Origin: DATLGB01 sp035540675 | Lineage (GTDB): Bacteria > Actinomycetota > Thermoleophilia > Solirubrobacterales > Solirubrobacteraceae | Length of the DNA stretch: 17,310 nucleotides | Assembly (NCBI GenBank): GCA_035540675.1 | Contig: DATLGB010000169.1 | Coordinates: forward strand, 1 to 17,310 | Direction of reading: 5' to 3' | Shown here: piece after piece, positions 15,115 to 17,310 of the stretch | Position numbering within the stretch: position 1 is the stretch's first letter | Layout: each line of letters begins with the position of its first letter | The notes under the pieces: model-generated | The model's input: the letters and a program-made list of their open reading frames with translations, nothing else | Databases searched by the model: none | What the model was told of the DNA's origin: nothing | Made by a program: the position numbers and the translations under genes

Positions 15115-15156
15115 TGCCGGAGGAGGGACTCGAACCCCCGACACGCGGATCATGAT
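15115..15156 (-). repeat. Truncated copy of the tRNA-Met 3' part, direct repeat of 17173-17214 (attachment-site remnant)
   Basis: The first 36 bases (15115-15150) are identical to 17173-17208 of the intact tRNA-Met. After one mismatch (15151, C instead of T), the next 5 also match. This covers the discriminator base, acceptor 3' strand, T-arm, variable loop and most of the anticodon arm. The 5' half is missing. The orientation is the same as that of the intact tRNA, as expected when an element integrates into a tRNA 3' end and the displaced end is left at the far side. A relic of an old tandem tRNA copy is the main alternative. Confidence 0.85.
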
Positions 15157-15446
15157 GGCGCCAGGCGCTCGCGGTTTGACTCGGTAGAGCCGTTTTTCGC
15201 CGGGTTGGGTCGGGTTCGGGAAGGTCAGATCTGCCGGGTCGGGGACACGTTCCTGATGCGGGCGGCGAGCGGTACGTGGGTGTGGATTTGCCTCCCCCTA
15301 GTGCCTCTCGTCCAAGGAAGTCACCCGCCGCGCACTGGCAGCGTGATCGCCGCGCCGATTGCGCGATAGCGCGCATGCGCCCCGAGAGCGATGAGCGACT
15401 CGCGTGTTGCTGCTACGGACCGACGAGGCGAAGCGGCTGGGCGGCG
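15157..15446. other. Non-coding or decayed stretch at the left end of the islet
   Basis: I see no convincing gene in these 290 bases; the long open frames here are GC-driven and resemble nothing. Near 15180-15200 there is a small CGG/CCG stem followed by TTTTT, a weak terminator candidate for the plus-strand gene at 14771. A perfect 6-bp stem with a 4-base loop lies at 15360-15375 (TGCGCG, CGCGCA). The base composition appears less GC-extreme than the neighbours, in keeping with foreign or decaying DNA. Confidence 0.4.
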
Positions 15447-15686
15447 TCACGGGCAGTCGAATCCTGGGAAACCGTCCGCACCGGCGAACCCGCTGTGGAG
15501 CACACCTGGATTGACCTTGCCGCTGAGTGCCCCGGATCGCGCGACATCGGAGATGACCGAGCCGTAGAAGGCACCGCAGGTTGAGCCGCTCGGCGGGACG
15601 CCGGCCGGCTTCTGCGCGAGCGCGCCCGGAGTAGACACGTGCACTGTCGCTGCGATCGTCACGATCGCGCAGACGGAATTCCTCAT
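15447..15686 (-). CDS. Small secreted protein, unknown, last gene of the islet unit
   Basis: This 79-residue protein begins with a Sec-type signal peptide: MRNSVCAIVTIAATV, a hydrophobic core, then GALAQ with a probable cleavage near residue 24-25. The mature part is short and Gly/Ser-rich with two Cys (in STCGAF and GFDCP, possible disulfide). It ends in the aromatic/Gly phrase AGADGFPGFDCP. The gene follows the SnoaL-like gene by 33 bp on the same strand, with GAAAGG ahead of the ATG as a modest ribosome-binding site. I know no family. The signal peptide, gene spacing and a sensible start argue that it is real; the short length leaves doubt. It could be a peptide product or surface factor, but no function is claimed. 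Confidence 0.55.
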   Translation of the reverse strand: MRNSVCAIVTIAATVHVSTPGALAQKPAGVPPSGSTCGAFYGSVISDVARSGALSGKVNPGVLHSGFAGADGFPGFDCP

Positions 15687-15719
15687 GATTCCGCGCCTTT
15701 CTTGTCGTGGCTTGCTCTT

Positions 15720-16160
15720 CTACGAGTTCGAGACGAACGGCGAGAAGTGCTCGTGCACGATCAGCCACCCGCTCTCCTGCTTGGCGAGCACCATGGTCGC
15801 CCTCGCTCGGAACGAGTGCGTCTCCGCCTCGTCGTCGACGACCCGGTAGTCCATGACGAACGTGGTGATGGCGACCGGTCCGAAGACGTCGACCTTGAGG
15901 TCGAGGACGCGCGGGTCGAACTCCTTCACGCCGAAGATGGCCTCGCGCTCCAGGCGCCTGGTGGTCTCCCCGTCCTGGCGCTCGAGCGGCTCGAAGTCGT
16001 CGAACTTCGTGAACTTCGGCCCGAACGCGTGGTAGGACTCGAGCTCGTCAATCGCGTGCCTGCGCGCGGCGGACATGATGTCCTCGAGGCGCCGCTCGAC
16101 CTCGAGCTGCTCGCCCGGATAGGACTCGGTCAGGATCGACTCGTGTTGAGCGGTCGTCAT
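15720..16160 (-). CDS. SnoaL/NTF2-like fold protein
   Basis: This 146-residue protein has the SnoaL/NTF2-like (cone-fold) pattern: an N-terminal helix (EQLEVERRLEDIMSAARRHAIDELESYHAFGPKFTKFDDF), then beta strands with Val/Phe alternation (LKVDVFGPVAITTFVMDYRV, HSFRARATMVLAKQESGWLIVHEHFSPF). The end motif GWLIVHEHFS is typical of SnoaL-3/DUF4440-type members, which may be small-molecule isomerases, cyclases or hydrolases, or non-enzymatic binding proteins. ATG 16160 has a very strong Shine-Dalgarno (GAGGAGGAG) that lies inside the end of the DUF1059 gene, 1 base away from its stop, so the two are coupled. Substrate is unknown. Confidence 0.85.
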   Translation of the reverse strand: MTTAQHESILTESYPGEQLEVERRLEDIMSAARRHAIDELESYHAFGPKFTKFDDFEPLERQDGETTRRLEREAIFGVKEFDPRVLDLKVDVFGPVAITTFVMDYRVVDDEAETHSFRARATMVLAKQESGWLIVHEHFSPFVSNS

Positions 16161-16161
16161 C

Positions 16162-16320
16162 TCACTCCTCCTCGGCCATCGCCAGCAGCTCGTCGCGGCT
16201 CACCTTCCCCAGGAGGTCCGGGTGGTCCGACGCGATGTGGCGCTCCGCGGCCGCCACCAGCTCGTGGTCGGTCTCGCCGCGAGTGACGTAGCCGCACTCG
16301 CACCTGATCACCTTCGCCAT
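16162..16320 (-). CDS. DUF1059-type small protein
   Basis: This 52-residue protein is too short for most gene finders but clear: an MAKVIRCECGYVTRGETDHE start, a helix ELVAAAERHIASDHPD, then a charged C-terminus ending MAEEE. The Cys7-x-Cys9-Gly and His28, His33 pattern suggests a small metal-binding fold, and the sequence matches the DUF1059 family, which occurs alone in actinobacterial genomes. ATG 16320 has an excellent ribosome-binding site (AAAGGAGC, 4-5 bases before the start). It is the first gene of the minus-strand islet unit and is divergent from the SARP gene across a 77-bp gap holding three 11-bp-spaced repeats. Function unknown. Confidence 0.85.
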   Translation of the reverse strand: MAKVIRCECGYVTRGETDHELVAAAERHIASDHPDLLGKVSRDELLAMAEEE

Positions 16321-16373
16321 TCCCGCTCCTTTCACCGGCTTGAGAATCAGTCGCGGCGATTGTTCACGGACGT

Positions 16374-16402
16374 GGTTGCGGCTACGTTGCGGCGAGGTTG
16401 CA
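16374..16402. promoter_or_regulatory. Three 7-bp direct repeats at 11-bp spacing, candidate SARP binding site
   Basis: GGTTGCG (16374-16380), CGTTGCG (16385-16391) and GGTTGCA (16396-16402) are spaced exactly 11 bp apart, with 4-bp spacers that both end in A. One-helical-turn heptamer repeats are the known binding pattern of SARP/OmpR-type regulators. They lie between the SARP gene (+) and the DUF1059 unit (-). The third repeat includes the TTG start of the SARP gene, and a TACGTT hexamer (16383-16388) overlaps the first spacer and second repeat. Binding is inferred. Confidence 0.6.
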
Positions 16403-17147
16403 GGCGACCCGGATACAGCTCTGCGGGCGGATCACGGTTGAGCTCGACGGCCGCCGGCTCGAGGCCGAGCTACCCGGGAGGCAGGGACGGCTGCTGTTCG
16501 TCTACCTGGCGCTCAACCGCGCGCGAGCCCTGACCCGAGACGAGCTGGCGGCGGCGATCTGGCCGGAGGAGGCACCGGCGCGCGCCGACTCGAACCTGCG
16601 CGTGGTCGTCTCGCGCCTGCGGAAGGCGCTCGGCCCCGAGGCTCTCGCCGGGCGGGCCGACCTGCGCCTCGTGCTGCCGGGCGACGCCTGGCTCGATATC
16701 GAGGTCGCCGCGCGCAAGATCCACGAGGCCGAGGCCGCCGCGCACGCCGACGACTGGTCGCGCGCGCTGCCGGCGGCGACGATCGCTTACGCGATCTCGG
16801 GGAGGGGCTTCCTCTCCGGCGAGGACGCGCCCTGGGTCGTCGAGCAGCGCCACTGGCTCGACGACGTGCACCTGCGCGCGCTCGAATGCGACGCCGCGGC
16901 GAGCCTCGGGATCGGGGGCTCCGAGGTGGCCGCCGCCGAGCGGGACGCTCGCAGGCTGATCAGGCTCGCGCCCTACCGGGAGTCCGGCTACCGGCTTCTC
17001 ATGCAGGCGCTTGCCTGCCGCGACAACAACGCCGAAGCGCTGCTCGTCTACGAGCAGCTCAGGACGGTGCTCCGAGACGAGCTGGGCGCCACCCCGAGCC
17101 CCGCCACGCGAGCGCTGCACCGCCGGATCCTGGGCGAGGCCGGCTGA
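16398..17147 (+). CDS. SARP-family regulator (winged helix plus BTAD)
   Basis: This 249-residue protein is a compact SARP. Residues about 5-90 form an OmpR/PhoB-type winged helix (IQLCGRITVELDGRRLEAELPGRQ, RDELAAAIWPEE, SNLRVVVSRLRKALG). Residues about 95-245 form the bacterial transcriptional activation (BTAD) domain (YAISGRGFLSGEDAPWV, LRALECDAAASLG, RRLIRLAPYRESGYRLLMQALA, YEQLRTVLRDELGATPSPATRALHRRIL). There is no ATPase or TPR extension. The start is TTG 16398: the family normally begins a few residues before this Ile-Gln-Leu-Cys, and no ATG or GTG is nearby. TACGTT (16383-16388) lies 9 nt upstream. Such proteins usually activate nearby clusters; its divergent DUF1059 unit is the obvious target. 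Target and signal are inference. Confidence 0.9.
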   Translation: MQATRIQLCGRITVELDGRRLEAELPGRQGRLLFVYLALNRARALTRDELAAAIWPEEAPARADSNLRVVVSRLRKALGPEALAGRADLRLVLPGDAWLDIEVAARKIHEAEAAAHADDWSRALPAATIAYAISGRGFLSGEDAPWVVEQRHWLDDVHLRALECDAAASLGIGGSEVAAAERDARRLIRLAPYRESGYRLLMQALACRDNNAEALLVYEQLRTVLRDELGATPSPATRALHRRILGEAG

Positions 17148-17172
17148 CGCACGCCACGCAGGACTTTCACAG

Positions 17173-17246
17173 TGCCGGAGGAGGGACTCGAACCCCCGAC
17201 ACGCGGATTATGATTCCGCTGCTCTAACCGACTGAGCTACTCCGGC
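17173..17246 (-). tRNA. tRNA-Met (CAU), elongator type
   Basis: The 74-base cloverleaf on the minus strand has matching acceptor strands (GCCGGAG with CTCCGGC), a D-arm with AGTCGGTTAGAGC, a GCGGA/TCCGC anticodon stem with loop ATCATAA (anticodon CAT), and a T-arm GTTCGAGTC. The discriminator is A and no CCA is encoded. The loop and body fit elongator Met rather than initiator. The same 3' sequence is repeated at 15115-15156, so this is the intact member of the islet's flanking repeats. Confidence 0.96.
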
Positions 17247-17257
17247 GGGGGAGCGGA

Positions 17258-17263
17258 AGACTA
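17258..17263 (-). promoter_or_regulatory. -10-like element for tRNA-Met
   Basis: TAGTCT on the minus strand ends 11 nt before the mature 5' end of the tRNA at 17246, giving a leader of a few nucleotides if used as a -10. No -35 box is clear. Nothing else is recognised between the tRNA and the end of the window at 17310. Confidence 0.35.
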
Positions 17264-17310
17264 GCGCGCGCGTGCGCATGTGAGGAAGCGCACAGACGAC
17301 CTGGTTGCAA

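Larger units (their letters stand above)
15115..17214. mobile_element. Putative tRNA-Met-integrated islet (about 2.1 kb, no integrase seen)
   Basis: The segment is bracketed by a 42-base direct repeat of the tRNA-Met 3' part (41 of 42 identical). It holds four coding features: a SARP/BTAD regulator and a divergent DUF1059, SnoaL-like and small-secreted-protein unit. No tyrosine recombinase, excisionase or relaxase is visible, so it would be a satellite-like cassette, a remnant, or mobilised in trans. The left 290 bp carries no recognisable gene. The repeats are observed; the integrative origin is inference. Confidence 0.6.

Noticed and set aside
15115..15156. Second functional tRNA-Met gene
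   Set aside because: Only the 3' part is present; the 5' acceptor strand and D-arm are missing, so it cannot fold as a tRNA.
15276..15584. 102-residue plus-strand frame in the islet's left end
   Set aside because: It has no recognisable domain, no good ribosome site, and overlaps the better-supported minus-strand secreted-protein gene.
15298..15768. 156-residue minus-strand frame across the left islet
   Set aside because: It overlaps the SnoaL-like gene end in another frame and has a low-complexity translation. The 79-residue frame with a signal peptide is preferred.
1..17310. CRISPR arrays, insertion sequences with terminal repeats, rRNA genes or riboswitches
   Set aside because: I saw no regularly spaced repeats, transposase-like proteins, rRNA-like sequence or recognisable riboswitch motifs. 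The only long repeat pair is the tRNA-Met one.

Overview
The window is very GC-rich with dense, GTG-rich, often overlapping genes. It carries families common in high-GC Actinobacteriota: LVIVD-repeat protein, DUF222/HNH (13E12-type) endonuclease, BTAD/SARP regulator, RsbW-like ATPase and DUF1059. The style suggests an actinobacterium, possibly Thermoleophilia/Solirubrobacterales. That placement is inference from gene content and codon style; there is no marker gene here.

Layout. 1-695 (-): start of a lipoprotein lytic transglycosylase that runs off the left edge. 738-3874 (+): a polytopic GT-C-like membrane protein, then an alpha/beta hydrolase coupled by ATGA. 3871-5139 (-): zinc-ribbon/Ig-like/four-helix membrane protein whose stop shares a CTAG with the hydrolase stop. 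5184-6458 (+): FolC-type ligase. 11366-6404 (-): a six-gene run consisting of a small HTH protein, MalG-type permease, lipoprotein sugar-binding protein, MalK-type ATPase, MalF-type permease and a RibD C-terminal (DHFR-fold) reductase that overlaps folC tail to tail by 55 bp. 11439-11849 (+): an RsbW-like ATPase, divergent from the HTH gene across a near-perfect 31-bp palindrome. 11910-13505 (-): secreted LVIVD-repeat protein. 13574-14662 (-): DUF222/HNH endonuclease with a LexA/SOS-type box abutting its start. 14771-15112 (+): small unknown protein.

The right end, about 2.1 kb, looks like an integrated islet. An intact elongator tRNA-Met(CAU) lies at 17173-17246 (-). Its 3' part is repeated at 15115-15156 in the same orientation (41 of 42 bases identical). 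Between the copies are a SARP/BTAD regulator (+) and a divergent three-gene unit (-): DUF1059 protein, SnoaL/NTF2-like protein and a small secreted protein. Three 7-bp direct repeats spaced at exactly 11 bp, the geometry typical of SARP binding sites, lie between the regulator and the unit. No integrase is present, so the islet is either a decayed element or a cargo cassette mobilised in trans. It is my best candidate for an undescribed system.

A window-wide pattern: eight protein genes have a TAnnnT hexamer 6-10 nt before the start codon and no evident Shine-Dalgarno sequence, suggesting leaderless or near-leaderless transcription. Genes with good Shine-Dalgarno sequences (lipoprotein binding protein, LVIVD protein, DUF1059, SnoaL-like) lack this arrangement.
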